Notes: generated by a model from the sequence alone, not told the origin. Shown: positions 1-11,849, counted from the first letter of the stretch. The stretch is 64,000 nucleotides of DNA from Atherix ibis (GCA_958298945.1 OY282605.1:9199811-9263810); one strand, 5' to 3'. Numbers and translations are program-made.

Positions 1-19
1 ATTTATACATTTTGTTCAG

Positions 20-160
20 GACCAGTACACCACGCTCACGTGGACTGAGCTCCTGAACGTCTTCATTCGTAACCGTACAACCAGCAAGCGGGATGCTTCA
101 ACTTTGCCCGTCCATGTCCCACGGGATTTCCCCCCTGAGAACCTGCATCACATCGATTAA
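20..160 (+). CDS. Possible terminal exon, product not recognised
   Basis: An open frame without stops runs from the window edge (position 2) to a TAA at 158-160, about 52 codons. The sequence TTTATACATTTTGTTCAG before position 20 is a good splice acceptor (pyrimidine-rich, ending CAG), so the piece could be the last exon of a gene lying upstream of the window. From position 20 it would encode about 46 residues, starting DQYTTLTWTELL and ending PPENLHHID. This segment is clearly richer in G+C than its surroundings, which suits coding sequence. I do not recognise the protein. A LINE fragment lies on the opposite strand just downstream, so this could instead be part of a mobile element. Modest confidence. 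Confidence 0.3.
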   Translation, partial: DQYTTLTWTELLNVFIRNRTTSKRDASTLPVHVPRDFPPENLHHID

Positions 161-229
161 TACGGTTCTACATAAATTCAAACACGCACACAAAGCTGCA
201 CAGAGTTAATGTCTCTCCTTGCATACGGG

Positions 230-600
230 TAATGCATAATTTCGGCTAGATATGCCATCAAACCACCCCAGTGGATCTGTCAAGTCCTATTGACGGTCTT
301 CGGAGACCTTCATGGAGTCAAAAATATGTCATTCGCTGATGATTTTTCAGTGTTTCCGTGACTTCAGAAAGTAGGGACGCAATGAGTCAGTAATTGCAGA
401 GGAAGAGGACTCGCTTTTTTTGGGAATTGGTTAAACAAATTCTATTTTTTATCTATGCAAAAAAATTCCCGAAAAAAGGATAGATGGAAAAGCTTACACT
501 TCTTCAGAACTATGGAGGACAAACCATCTGGACCAGCGGATTTGTAAATATCAAGATCTCTAAGGACTCTTACTACCGTACGAGTGCAAAATTGAATATT
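230..600 (-). pseudogene. LINE reverse transcriptase fragment
   Basis: Read on the minus strand, about 500-560 encodes LDIYKSAGPDGL followed by SSIVLKKC, the finger motif (KSAGPDG, then VLKKC) of non-LTR retrotransposon RTs. Downstream on the same strand come LFHLSFF and, after a stop, NLFNQFPKK, matching the LYHLSF...VxPIPKK block that follows in these enzymes, and then a weaker MAYLAEIMH block resembling the family's LAYLT motif near 230-260. Stops and frame changes interrupt it, and neither the FADD/YADD active site nor any other domain survives on this strand. A dead, 5'- and 3'-truncated LINE copy; clade not assigned. Confidence 0.6.
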
Positions 601-1780
601 CTGAATGAATTAGGGTACGTCAATTTTGGCCCATAGGAGGCAGATTGATCACTAAAAGAAATTCACAATGGTGTTACAGCTCAAAATGATTTAAATAAAA
701 ATGTTGTTTTCTTTTTTAGTGAATAACAAATAATTTCTATTAAAAGTGAAAAGAAAATTTTTTAAATTTAATATTTTATTAAAAATTTTATATTTCATTA
801 ATTAATAAAATTAACGCTGGAGTGTCAATTGAGCCACAACAGATGGCAGTGTGTTAGCACAAGCATGATGAAGTATACTCGGAAATGAACGTGCAGATTT
901 ATGACAAAGAGTGTCATTTTGAGCGTTGTCGATAAGGCAGTTTTTGTCTTTTTACCAAGCACTCAAGTGTAACTAATATTTTTGTAATTTTTATTTTTGA
1001 AGAAAAAGCTTAATTATATTTGCTGAATAGGTTATTTGGATATAATCCAATAGCCTGAATAGGCCATAGCTCTAGATTATTTTTCGAGGCTGAAAAGGTA
1101 AAAACTCAACTTTCTCATGACAATTTTATGATTTTCTTCCGGTTCCAAAATTCATGTATTTTTTTAAACACAAATTTCTATGCACAATTTCTAAAGTTTA
1201 TGCTTACATAAATTGCAAATTTCTCTGCTAAAGCTGAAGTTGCAAACAATTTATGTTAATCTGGTGAAAATCCTAAATTCACTTGAAATTGCATCTACTA
1301 GTAACCTATTTACTATATTCTTGTGGAAATTACAAAACTGCATCCATCCAAAAATTAATGCTCGACTAGCTTATGTAACAGCAGCAATGTTACGTGCTTC
1401 GGCATTTCTGAACGTGCCTGAACTTCACCGAAAGTTCGAACATTCTGTTTGGTCGGAAAGTGTGTTCTACTAAAAAGGTTAAAGTTTTCAATTGTTTGTA
1501 ATGGATTCTGGACAATCTCTTGTAATGCTTATTCGTGCAAGCATCTCTGTTTCGGTGCATTTAGGCGCCTGGCCATAGTGTGGGTTGTATTCAACGTTTC
1601 CGTTGTGGTTTGCTTAAATTTCCACTCTAAGGCTATACTAAATCTACAGAAAGACTCTCATGGCAATATAATCCAACGGAATTTGGAAATGATTTATTTC
1701 GAAAACTATTGTTTTGCGATTTTTATTGTTAGAATATAAAGTTTCTCTTGTTTGAAAATGTGCTTTTTTTCTCATTTTCT
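601..1780. other. A/T-rich spacer without recognised genes
   Basis: Two open frames of 86 and 96 codons lie at 1213-1473 and 1449-1739 in mutually overlapping frames. Their composition follows the A/T-rich background and neither shows a known motif, so I treat them as chance. One AGATGGCA motif lies at 841. Confidence 0.5.
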
Positions 1781-1792
1781 GTTACTTTTTTT

Positions 1793-2880
1793 CGTTCCGT
1801 TTTTCTGTATTTTAGTTGTGTTGTTTCTGCCGACACTCTTGCTTACAAGTTCAAAAGATTTTTTTTTAGTATTTGTAATCGTCCGGTTATAAGGTCCTAA
1901 ATATTTTATTAAACAAATAAAAATTGTTAAGCACAATCGAAAAATGATTTCCGGAATGCACTTTCTTGAATTAAATTATTGATTTTTTTTTGGAATATAA
2001 AAAAGGTTTTTTTATTCACAATTTTTAAAGAATTTCAAATAAAATAAAATGGCGGCGATTATAATCAATGTTGCCATTTTTTTTTGGTTTGTCTGTATTT
2101 TAGTTGTGTTTTTTTTTGCCGACACTCCTGTTTATGGCAAGAAAATAATCGCTTACAAGTTCAAAAGAGTTTTTTTTAGTGTTTGTAATCGTCTGGTTAT
2201 AAGGTCCTTAATATTTTATTAAATAATTATTGATTTTTTGGAATAGAAAAGAGGTTTTTTTCACAATTTTTAAAGAATTTCAAATAAAATAAAATGGCGG
2301 CGATTATAATCAATGTTGCCATATTTTTTTTGGTTTTTCTGTATTTTAGTTGCTCCTTTCTACAGACACTTCTGTTTATGGCAAGAAAAAAATTGCTTAC
2401 AAGTTCAAAAGAGTTTTTTTTAGTTAAAATCCTTAAAATAGTAAAAAAATTGTAAAGCACAATGGAAAAATGATTTTCGGGACGCACTTTCTTGCATTAA
2501 ATTATTAATTTTTTTTTGGAATAGAGAAAAGATTTTTTTATTCACAATTTTTGAAGCATTTCAAATAAAGCAAAATGGCCGGCGTTTATAATCAATGTTG
2601 CCATATTTTTTTCTTCTGTATTTTAGTTGCTTGTTTTTACATACGCTCCTGTTTATGGCAAGAAAAAAATTGCTCACAAGTTCAAACATTTTTTTTAGTT
2701 AAAATCCTTAAAAAAGAAAAAAAAGAAAAATTCTTATGCATAATCGAAAAATGCTTTCCGGGATGCACTTTCTTGCATTTAATTATTGATTTTTTCGGAA
2801 TAGAAAAAAGTTTTTTTTATTCACAATTTTTGTTGATAATCAATATTGCCACTATTTTTTTTTGTTTATTTTAAAATGAT
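1793..2880. repeat. Tandem array, diverged ~245-310 bp units
   Basis: At least four imperfect copies of one unit follow each other. The phrase GCTTACAAGTTCAAA (or GCTCACAAGTTCAAA) recurs at about 1841, 2151, 2395 and 2672, giving spacings of about 310, 244 and 277. Each unit also holds a CTGTATTTTAGTTG phrase, a GACACTCCTGTTTATGGCAAG-like phrase and, from the second unit on, AAAATGGCGGCG...AATGTTGCCAT (about 2047, 2291, 2572). Open frames here are repeat artefacts. The units are related to the larger ones at 3.2-6.2 kb. Confidence 0.85.
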
Positions 2881-3186
2881 ATTTTTTAATTTAAAAACTT
2901 TCCTTTATGAACAGAAAAAAATAGAATTTTTTGTTTTCTACGATGTTATAAGGGATAAAAAGTAACTGTACCAAGTGATTGTACGGTTCTCAAGTGACTG
3001 TTTATCGAGTACATTTTTATAATGTCGAATTAAAAAAAATGTGTTTGTTTTATTTTCGTAATTGCTTGCCATCTTAACTGGAATTGTTCGGTTTTTATTT
3101 GTTATTTTCTAAAAACAACTATTTAAATAGTATAAATATACGAAAATTATTTATAGAACGTCTATATTTGTAAGGATCCCTTAAAA

Positions 3187-4311
3187 AATAACAAAGTTTT
3201 TAAGCCAAATTGAAAAATTATATCTGCAATTCACCTTCTTGCTAGAATTGATAAAATTTTCTTGACTTTGGACTCAAAAATAGATTTTTATTTACAATTT
3301 TTGGAGAACTTTCGGAAACAATCCAATAAAATGGCGGCGTTTTTAATCAACGTTGCCATATTTTTTTTTGAGTTTAAATTTGATATTTTCCAATATTAAA
3401 AAGTTTATTATGAACAGAAAAAAATAGGAATATTTTTTCCAGGATGTTCTTAGCAATAAGAAGTGAGTGATTTGTATATTGGTATTACGGTTGTCGAGCT
3501 AAAATTCACTTACTAAATTTTTATATAAAAAAATTCAATATTAAGAAATTTATTTGTGTTATTTTCGTTATTAATTGGCTTTTTAACTGATTTAATTTTG
3601 TGTTTGGCCTATTTTTGAGTAACAATTGTTTTTATATTAAAAAAAAAAAAAACAATCTGTAAGCTCTTTAAAAAGTAAGCTCTTTAAAAAGTAAAAAAAA
3701 AATTTTAAAAGAGTAATAATAAAAAAAATATTTCTGTTACTCCCTTTTTTTAAATAACAAAGTTTTTAAGCCAAATTGAAAAATTATATCTGCAATTCAC
3801 CTTCTTGCTAGAAATGATAAAATTTTCTTGACTTTGGACTCAAAAATAGATTTTTATTTACAATTTTTGGAGAACTTTCGGAAACAATCCAATAAAATGG
3901 CGGCGTTTTTAATCAACGTTGCCATATTTTTTTTTGAGTTTAAATTTGATATTTTCCAATATTAAAAAGTTTATTATGAACAGAAAAAAATAGGAATATT
4001 TTTTCCAGGATGTTCTTAGCAATAAGAAGTGAGTGATTTGTATATTGGTATTACGGTTGTCGAGCTAAAATTCACTTACTAAATTTTTATATAAAAAAAT
4101 TCAATATTAAGAAATTTATTTGTGTTATTTTCGTTATTAATTGGCTTTTTAACTGATTTAATTTTGTGTTTGGCCTATTTTTGAGTAACAATTGTTTTTA
4201 TATTAAAAAAAAAAAACAATCTGTAAGCTCTTTAAAAAGTAAGCTCTTTAAAAAGTAAAAAAAAAATTTTAAAAGAGTAATAATAAAAAAAATATTTCTG
4301 TTACTCCCTTT
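3187..4311. repeat. Near-identical ~565 bp tandem duplication
   Basis: Two copies, about 3187-3751 and 3752-4311, each start at AACAAAGTTTTTAAGCC. By eye they differ only at one base (TAGAATTG versus TAGAAATG) and in the length of an A tract. Each contains the ATGGCGGCG hairpin (3331 and 3897), a TATTACGGTTGTCGAG phrase and an internal micro-duplication of GTAAGCTCTTTAAAAA. A third, diverged copy follows from 4312. The near identity points to a recent duplication inside an older array. Confidence 0.93.
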
Positions 4312-6250
4312 TTTTAAATAAAAATAATAGCTTTGGACTCAGAAGTAAATTTTTTATTTACAATTTTTGGAGAACTTTCGAAAAAAATAAGATGGCGGCG
4401 TTTTTAATCAATGTTGCCATATTTTTTGGATTTTAAATTTGATATTTTCCAATTTTTAAAAGTTTATTATGAATAGGAAAAGATAGGATATTTTTTCTAG
4501 GATGTTCTTAGCAATAAGAAGTGAGTGATTTGTATATTGGTATTACGGTTGTCGAGCGAAAATTCACTTACTAAATTTTTATATAAAAAAATTCAATATT
4601 AAGAAATTTATTTCTGTTATTTTAACTGTTAATTGGCTTTTTTAATGGTTTAATTTTGTGTTTGGCCTATTTTTTAGAAAGATTTTTTTATTTTATTTAG
4701 GGATTGTCCATTTGTAAGATCTTTGCAGTCTGGAAACTTTTAAATAACAGAAAATGGTGGCTTTTAATCAATAATATCGCCATGTTTTCTCAAAATTGTT
4801 GTTTATTTACATTTCTTATTTTCTACTTAACAAAAAATTCAAAATAAATAGAAAAAATAGAAAATAACATTTTTAGTATATTATGAAGTATTCTAAGTAA
4901 CTTGTAGATTCGTATTACAGTAGTCGAGTGGCTGTAGATCACCGCGTGACTTGTAGATTCGTATTCCGGTAGTTAAGTGACTTTAAAAATGAGATTGTGT
5001 ATTATAAAGTGAACCATCACTTCTAAAATGTTAATCGAGTGTATTTTTAAAAATCCTTAGTAGAAAATTTGTTTGTTTTATTTTTTTTATTGTCTTTCGT
5101 CGTTTTTTTTTTGCTCATTTTAAAAAAAAAATTATTATTTTTTTATTTCTATATTTTTGTAAGGTCTCTAAAATACAAACAACTTTTTACAAAAAAAATG
5201 GAAAAGTTATTTCTGTAATTTTTTTTTGTATTTATTGGTAAAAATAAAAAGATTTTCTTCAAATAGAAAAAAAAAATATTTTTTAGTATTTGCAAACTTT
5301 CGTAAAAAATAAAATGGTGGCGTTCATACTCAGTATTTTTTGGATTAAGATCTGCAAAAAAAAATTCATAATAAATTAAAAAAATTTAAAATAAAATTTT
5401 TAGGACATTATTACGGATACAAAGTTACTTATTGATTCATCTTACGGTTGCTGAGTGAATGTACATCCCTAAGTGACTTGACATTCGTATTGCGGTGGTC
5501 GTGTGACTTTAAAAAGAAAATTGTGAATTTAAAGGCAACCACTATTTCTGTAATTTACCTTTTTATATTTATTAATGAGAAAGAAAAACTGGCTCTGTAC
5601 TCAAAAATAAACTGATTTATTTACGGTTTTTGAAAACATTCTGAAAAAAACAAACAAAATGGACGCGTCCTAAATCAATGCGGCCATTAAGTTTCTATAT
5701 TATTCTTCGTTTAAATTTGATATTTTCAGATTTAAAAAAAAAAACCAAAAGAAAAAATATAAAATAAAATTTTTAGGCATATTTTAAAGAATTTTAAGTG
5801 ATTTTTAGATTCATATTACGATTGTCGAATGACTGTTAATGGAGTGTATTTTTCAACTGGTTTAATTTTGTATTTGGACTTAATTTTTAAAGAGCAATTT
5901 TTTTTACCATGTATTTTTATATGCTTTTAGATTTTCCATTTGTCTTTGAAATACAAATAAGTTTTTTAAGACAAAATTGAAAATATTTTTTTGTATCACA
6001 CCTTTTTGTATCTAGTGTTAAAAATGAAAAGTTGAACTTAAAAATGGCCTGTTTTATTTATAGTTTTTTTTATGTTCTTTTCTTAAAAAAAAAAATTATT
6101 ATGAACAGGAAAAATGTGGCTAGCAATTTTTTAAGGATATTTTAAAGGGATATTATTTTGAATGACTTGTAAATTGGTATTACGGTTGTCGAGTGACTAT
6201 CAGTCGAGTATATTTTTATAAGTTTCATGTACTAAATTAGTTCATTTTTC
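4312..6250. repeat. Diverged copies of the 3-4 kb array unit
   Basis: The same order of phrases (TTTATTTACAATTTTTGGAGAA, then ATGG(C/T)GGCG, then TATGAA(C/T)AGAAAA, then TATTACGGTTGTCGAGTGA) recurs with increasing decay. ATGG-type anchors lie near 4392, 4754, 5314 and 5659, and the GTCGAGTGACT phrase near 4545, 4920, 5450, 5820 and 6185. No coding content. Confidence 0.75.
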
Positions 6251-6350
6251 TTTACGCAATTGCTTAGCATTTTAATTGATTAGATTTTAATAGTTTGTTG
6301 TTCTTAAAAAATATAAATTTGATAAAATTTTTAAAAAATCCTGATTTGAA

Positions 6351-6940
6351 GACTATATTCTCTTCTCAACTTTGCTACCAATAATGCTTAGCTCCTGATT
6401 GAGGTCTTTTGGAAAAAATACCAAAGACCACTTTTCAGCATCACAACCGTGACTTCAAGTTTCTTGTGGGTAGACATAATCAGTTCCCTAAGCGAATCCT
6501 ATTGTTACTAGGCTAGATCAGCTAGAGTTTGTTTAATTTTGTGGAGCATGTTAATTTCTTCAATCAATCTTTATTTGGATTAAAATAAAATATTCGATAA
6601 CTGTAATACCGATTTGAATGAGTCACAAGGAAAAAGAGTCACACAATACTCAAAATGAAGTCCTTGGGTTTTTTTTAAATTCAAATGAATTTGTTAAAAA
6701 CGAAAAAACAAAAGAAAATTGTAGCTTTTTTTCTTAACTAGTCGTTATTTTTGTTAATTATTTTTTTTTATATTTTACTAACAAGGCAAGACAAAATATA
6801 TTTAAAAAAAAAAAAAAACATTTTATTACTGTTCATAAGATCATGTTTATTGTGGTCCATTTATTTTTGACTTAATGGAGTAACATTAAAAAATTAATTT
6901 TTTTCTTCAATACCACCTGAGATGTTGAGAGAATATAGTT
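6351..6940. repeat. Possible MITE bounded by short inverted repeats
   Basis: GACTATATTCTCTTCTCAAC at 6351-6370 is repeated in reverse complement at 6924-6940 (GTTGAGAGAATATAGTT), with a 2-base gap. The ~590 bp between them includes a patch of higher G+C (6380-6540) with no recognised motif. The arms are short and no target duplication was found, so this is tentative. Confidence 0.3.
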
Positions 6941-7600
6941 CTTACAAGTTAGTGTGTATCTTTTTTAAAGGTGATAAAAATTATTACCCATGACGTATGC
7001 TGGTTAATGCCAACAATTTTCATAAATATTCTCACTATTAGAAAGATAATTAAAGCACAGAAACGATATTAAATGCTAAATTGCGTGGTACTCTTTTGGA
7101 TAAGGACATTTACCCTCTCACATTAATATGAATATAAGTTAATTATTAATAATAGCCTCACATACAAAATACCAACTAATTCAAATCAAGTTTTTATTAG
7201 ACGAAAAATAAAAAAAACAAAACAAAAATTCTTGTCTATCGTGACATGTTTCGGTCATAAAAAAATGTGCGTTATTAATTTTAGTAAAAATTACAAAACT
7301 TCTCAGTTCGTTAAGAATAAGTAGGAAAATAACAAAAAAATAATAATAATAAATATGAAAATAGCTTAAATGGTGTTTTTTTTGTTGTGTTATGGTTTAT
7401 TGAGGCGAATTGAGTTCAAAACCAAAATTCAAGGACATTCTTATTAAAGAAAAACTATCGAAAACAAAAACACTTTAGAGTTTATTAAACTAAAAGCGAT
7501 AAAAATATCTAACGATTATTTGTAATTTATTAAAAGAAAGAACCAAAAAAAAAAAAAAATTCTAAGAAAAAAAAATGGCCAGAAAAAAATTCAAATTTTT
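6941..7600. other. A/T-rich spacer
   Basis: No coding frame, tandem array or element end recognised on either strand; only A/T-rich sequence with poly-A tracts. Confidence 0.5.
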
Positions 7601-8720
7601 GCGCTTGAGCTGAGTTGGAACAAAAAATTTACCAAATTTGCATGTGTCACGCGTTGTCAATAATTGTGTGTTAGTGGGGGTATGTGTACGTTCGCCTTGG
7701 AATGCGTCGAAAGGTAAAGTCTGCGCCAACGTGTGTATAGTTTGGTGGGAAATTCAAATAAAAGTGCTGCATGGGAGCCGGTTACGGTCTAATCAAGTCA
7801 TCAGTAACAACCAGTCAGTAGGTGACTGGACTTTTGGAAGATGACCCCGAAAAGGAATTTTTCACTAGCTCCCCCAGTAGAAGTGGTAAAAGGCGAAAAT
7901 GTCAAATGGCCAATAATATTTCGACGGGGCTGTGTTTTCAAACATAATCAGAAGACGGTTGGTGCGAACAAATTTTTGGCTTTTTCAATCTATAATGCTC
8001 GTAAAATGGAGCAGGCAGGCTATAGACGATGGATGGATGGCTGTGACTAGATTTAGAATAAAAATATTGAGGCAGAGAACGTCACGGCTTTCGGCTTTAA
8101 ACCAATACGAAATATCGGACATGCCGGATACTGGGGCGTTGGGGGTATCATTGTTTGTCTATTTCGCCAGTCGAGATGATGTTTGGTTTTGTTGTTTATT
8201 TTGCAAATAATTTGCACAAAACTTGTTGAAATTCTCATAGACGATTTGGCTAACAAAGAATTGGGATTAGATCGTGTTGGAATTCTTTGTTCGTCGAAGG
8301 ATGAGGAGCCCCAAGGGGAGGGAGACGCGAATTGGTCTGAAGTGGCTGTGACTGTGTTTGTATATATCAAATGGCGTTCTTTTTTGTTCATTTGCAAATT
8401 GGCAAGATTATATTCTTCGAAACTGCGAGAATTTGCCCAGCTCAGCTCTAGATCGGCGTGGCGCGGCTATTTTAATTTTTATGGCATTAGTTTTTGTTTG
8501 CAAGCAAATTTTTCTTAAAGATCATTGCACGTTTTGGATTTTTCAAGGGCAGTAGGCTTTTGACACAACTACGTGTGTATGGCGCCATTAGCGCGTGTTG
8601 TTGTGAATAGTCTGCGTTTACAAAAAATTTTATTATTAGATTTTGTTGTTGTAGAAGCGTTTTGCAAGAAATGAGCAGGAGGAGATGTAAAAACGACGCG
8701 ACGCGACCCAAAGATACCGC
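7600..8720. other. G+C-elevated island with short overlapping frames
   Basis: This ~1.1 kb is clearly richer in G+C and CpG than its flanks. It holds several open frames: plus strand 7638-7844, 7841-8050, 7932-8210 and 8183-8518; minus strand 8053-8397 (114 codons) and 8487-8711. None has a motif I recognise. The frames overlap on both strands, so at most one can be real. A good splice-donor match (AAAGGTAAAGT) lies near 7712. A promoter with a 5' untranslated exon, or an unrecognised element, would both fit. No product assigned. Confidence 0.35.
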
Positions 8721-9520
8721 GCCATTTGCACAAATTTACCATTCGCATTAAATGACGGCGTCTTCCGGTGACCAGACAATGTCAAATAAGAAAATGTCAT
8801 TGATCTGGAATGTCTTCGATGCTATCAAAAATAATTTCTAATCAAAATATTTATAAACCAAAATGAATTTGAACAAAGTGGCAATATTTCGAAAATCAAG
8901 AACTGGAAATTTTCAATTCTCACTGCAAAAAGGATTTTTTTCTGAACTAGCTAAAAATAGTTTTCTCCTTTCTCTGTTATTAAAATAATTAAAAATAACA
9001 ACAAAAAATTAAAATTTGCCAAAGCTTTTCAATAGAGAAAATATGCTCCCCGCTGAGTAATGCTCACAATCGGAATTTACTGTGGTTTGTTTTCAAAATT
9101 TATTTTTTAAGATAATTTTTGGGTTAAATCTTTTTTTCTTTCTAAATAAACGTTTTTTGATTAATTTCGAAAAGATTTAGAAAACAGAAGTTTTCCTGGA
9201 AAAGAAGTTTTCTTTTGAAGGGATTTTTTTTTTGGTAAAGCGCAGAGGCTTTTTAGCGAGCTTAACGAAGTTTATTACAAGCTTTTTAGTAAGAGGGTGG
9301 GTGGGGGAATAAACAATTTTTATGATAAGATGCGATTAGGGATTCGACAAGTCAACAATAGTGGCTTTGAAACGTGTCCTAAATATTAATGGACGTAAGT
9401 TCTTTGAAGTGTGGCTTCGATTGGGTGCGTGGCCTGTTCGTAGCCTGATCAAGAAGAAGCTTTTGTAACTGTAGTGGTTCGATAAAAGATGTTTTGGAAT
9501 TGTTTGATTAAGATAGTATA
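8721..9520. other. Spacer before the mariner
   Basis: A/T-rich. The open frame of 74 codons on the minus strand (9336-9560) runs into the mariner left TIR and has no known motif; treated as chance. Confidence 0.5.
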
Positions 9521-10800
9521 CGAGGGGCGATAGAAAAGATATGATACTGTCATCACTCATGTTAGTCCCTCCTAGACGTGCAGTACAAGTTTCCGCCTTG
9601 TCCGGTAACTACGCAACCCTATCGAACTTGATTGTTGAGGTTGTGTTTATATAGTCCGTTACGAAAAAAGGAACAGTGAAATCTGGCTTGCTTCCCCATA
9701 AGATCGTTACAAATTTTCGTTTCCCATAAACGCAATGAGTCTATGGGTATTATTCCTCATCAAAAGCATATGTTTTTCGGTTGCATAATATATTTTCGGA
9801 GGGCCCAGAAGCGGTGGAAGATGAACCCCGTTCGGGAAGGCATTCAGCATCAAAAACTAAGGAAAATGTGGAACATTTCAAGGAGTTCTTAAAAAAAGGG
9901 CCTATTTTTTTTGAAGAAATTCTTGAAAGGCTCAAAAAATGCCTTCTTTGTATCGACGAGTTGAAAGGCTCAGAGTAAGAGTTCGGACCTCTGTCATACA
10001 GTCACCTCCATCAACGAGTTTTTGACGGGAAAACGATTTTGTGAGGTTTGGCAGCCCCTCTATATGCCTGGTCTCAGTCAGTTAGATTTTTTTTGGTACC
10101 CCAAGCTGAATAGCAATTTGACAGGATGTTATCTGGGTACTGTCGATAGCATCAAAAGGAGTCGAACTAGGGGTCTTTTTTCTTAGAGCGCCATGAAGCA
10201 ATGGAAGACGAGCCTACATCAAAATCTGGTAAAAATGGGGAACAAGCTATAGCTCGTCTGAGGTCAGACCATCGCTTCACATTAATAAAAAAGTCCACTT
10301 GCGCCAACGTTTTTTCCAATCCTCGAAGCACTTCAATTGTGATGGTAGAGGTTCCAATTATTGATCAAAAGGAAACTAAGTAGGGCGCTTTTTTTTAGAG
10401 CGCCATGAATAAATGGAAGGCGAACCTTGCTCAGGTTCAGAAAAAAGAGTTCTTCGCCTCATATTGGAACCTCTACCATCAACAAGCTTTTAACGGGAAA
10501 ATGAATTCCTGCGGTTCCCCAACTCTTCCTCCTTTTTACATGATCTCAGGCCATGTGAGTTTTATTTGTTACTCAAGATGAAACACCATTTGAAAAATAC
10601 TGTCGAGTATTTCTAAAGAAGTCCAACTGAGCAGCTGAAACCGATTCCACTTGTAGCCTCCCAGTTCTTCTACGAGGAGTAAAAACAACGTCTTCGCTAA
10701 CGTATAACTGCCCAATGTGAAGAGGAACTCATTGAAGTATAAAAATAAAATAAAATTACTTTAAAAAAAATCCATCTCTTTCCCTTTCTGCCACACCTCG
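9521..10800 (+). mobile_element. mariner element (D34D type), rearranged, TIRs present
   Basis: Both ends are visible. The left TIR starts CGAGGGGCGATAGAAAAG at 9521, right after a TA (9519-9520). The right TIR ends ...CTTTCTGCCACACCTCG at 10800, just before a TA (10801-10802). The arms match at about 15 of the first 20 positions. The 1,280 bp length suits a full mariner. Inside, transposase-derived blocks are out of order. N-terminal blocks lie at ~9798-9880 (EAVEDEPRSGRHSASKTKEN), ~10178-10290 (ERHEAMEDEPTSKSG) and ~10398-10450 (EGEPCSGS). C-terminal blocks lie at ~10050-10165 (LSQLDFFWYPKL, compare the family's LAPCDFFLFPKL) and ~10500-10640. An antisense C-terminal piece lies at ~10298-10345, resembling 60505-60550 of another mariner. 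No intact frame; the HDNAPAH block is absent. Confidence 0.85.
9781..9978 (+). pseudogene. mariner transposase N-terminal fragment
   Basis: The 65-codon frame carries EAVEDEPRSGRHSASKTKEN near its start, the linker after the first helix-turn-helix of mariner transposases (family pattern: E.VEDxPRSGRPSTS). It then runs into sequence that no longer matches, probably a deletion joint or frameshift. It lies 260 bp inside the left TIR, earlier than usual, so the upstream helix-turn-helix coding region is shortened or broken. Confidence 0.75.
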
Positions 10801-11848
10801 TAAGTTGGTGCTATTTGGAGAACGATGGTGAAGGGGATCGACTATTTATTTCGCATATTTAGGAACACAATAAAAGGCAAACAGTTTAAAAAAGGATTTC
10901 ATTACATTTGGCAACACCGCAATTTAAGCAAAATATCAGAAAAAATAATAAACTTGTTGCCGGTGAAGCAAATTTTTATGAGCACCTTGTTCATCCGAAT
11001 GTATTTTTGTAAAATATATTTCAGCTACTTAAGATAATCCACAAATACCCTGAAATAGAACACTCTCAAAAGTTTACCTTCAATTTTAAACCAACTGCCT
11101 AAATGGTTAGGCATTTTTCTTTTTGTTAAGTAGAATTTTTTTTACACATTCTGCTTTTTGAAATGATCTATTGCTAGTGTGAAAAAGGTTAAAAATGCTG
11201 CTCAATAATCTGCTTTGTAGCCAAACTGCTTTTAGGTAAAGTAATTCTCACATTTCCATCGGCAAATGACACGCTTCAAGGTTAAGCCTCACCATAGCAT
11301 GTGTCTACGCGACAGGAAACACATCCCAATATCGGCAAACATTTAACAATTAGGCAAATGCCTACGTTCAAAACGACTATTAACTGGTTTAAATTAAAAA
11401 TTCACACCATGTTCACACCATAAAATTTGTATTTAGAAGTGGTAAAAAAAAACCAAATAAATAAACAACAGGGAAAATGGGTTTGGTTAATTGTCAGCTA
11501 AACTTAATAATTAGATTAGTTTGAACATTTTGGTTTGCGGAAGTGGACAATCGAAAAGTTTATGACGTGTCTGAGATCATCAATTGATGGTATTTTTTTT
11601 GTAAATTTTTCTTTGTTCAGAAAACTTTTTGCCCAACGGGAAAATTTTATAGTTTTTTAATATAGTTTTTTTTATGTGCACTACACGGCAAAAGTATACC
11701 AACATTCTGGTTTCGATTAGAGATAAATTGAATGAAAGTCGTTAATTATAATGAAAAGGCGTAAAAAATATTTAAACTTTTTTAAATAATATTAACTTTG
11801 AGCTTAAATAAGTATGAAGAAAAATAGACTTCATTTATTAAAATCTTT
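10801..11848. other. Spacer, no gene recognised
   Basis: A plus-strand 70-codon frame at 10825-11037 has no known motif. Some moderately G+C-rich sequence lies at 11230-11400. No tandem repeat seen. Confidence 0.45.
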
Positions 11849-11849
11849 C

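Noticed and set aside
296..361. Plus-strand VFGDLHGVKNMSFADDF-like stretch resembling the RT FADD motif
   Set aside because: The strong RT blocks nearby (SAGPDGL, VLKKC) are on the minus strand, so the plus-strand FADD is probably chance.
1213..1739. Two overlapping plus frames of 86 and 96 codons
   Set aside because: Background composition, mutual overlap and no motif.
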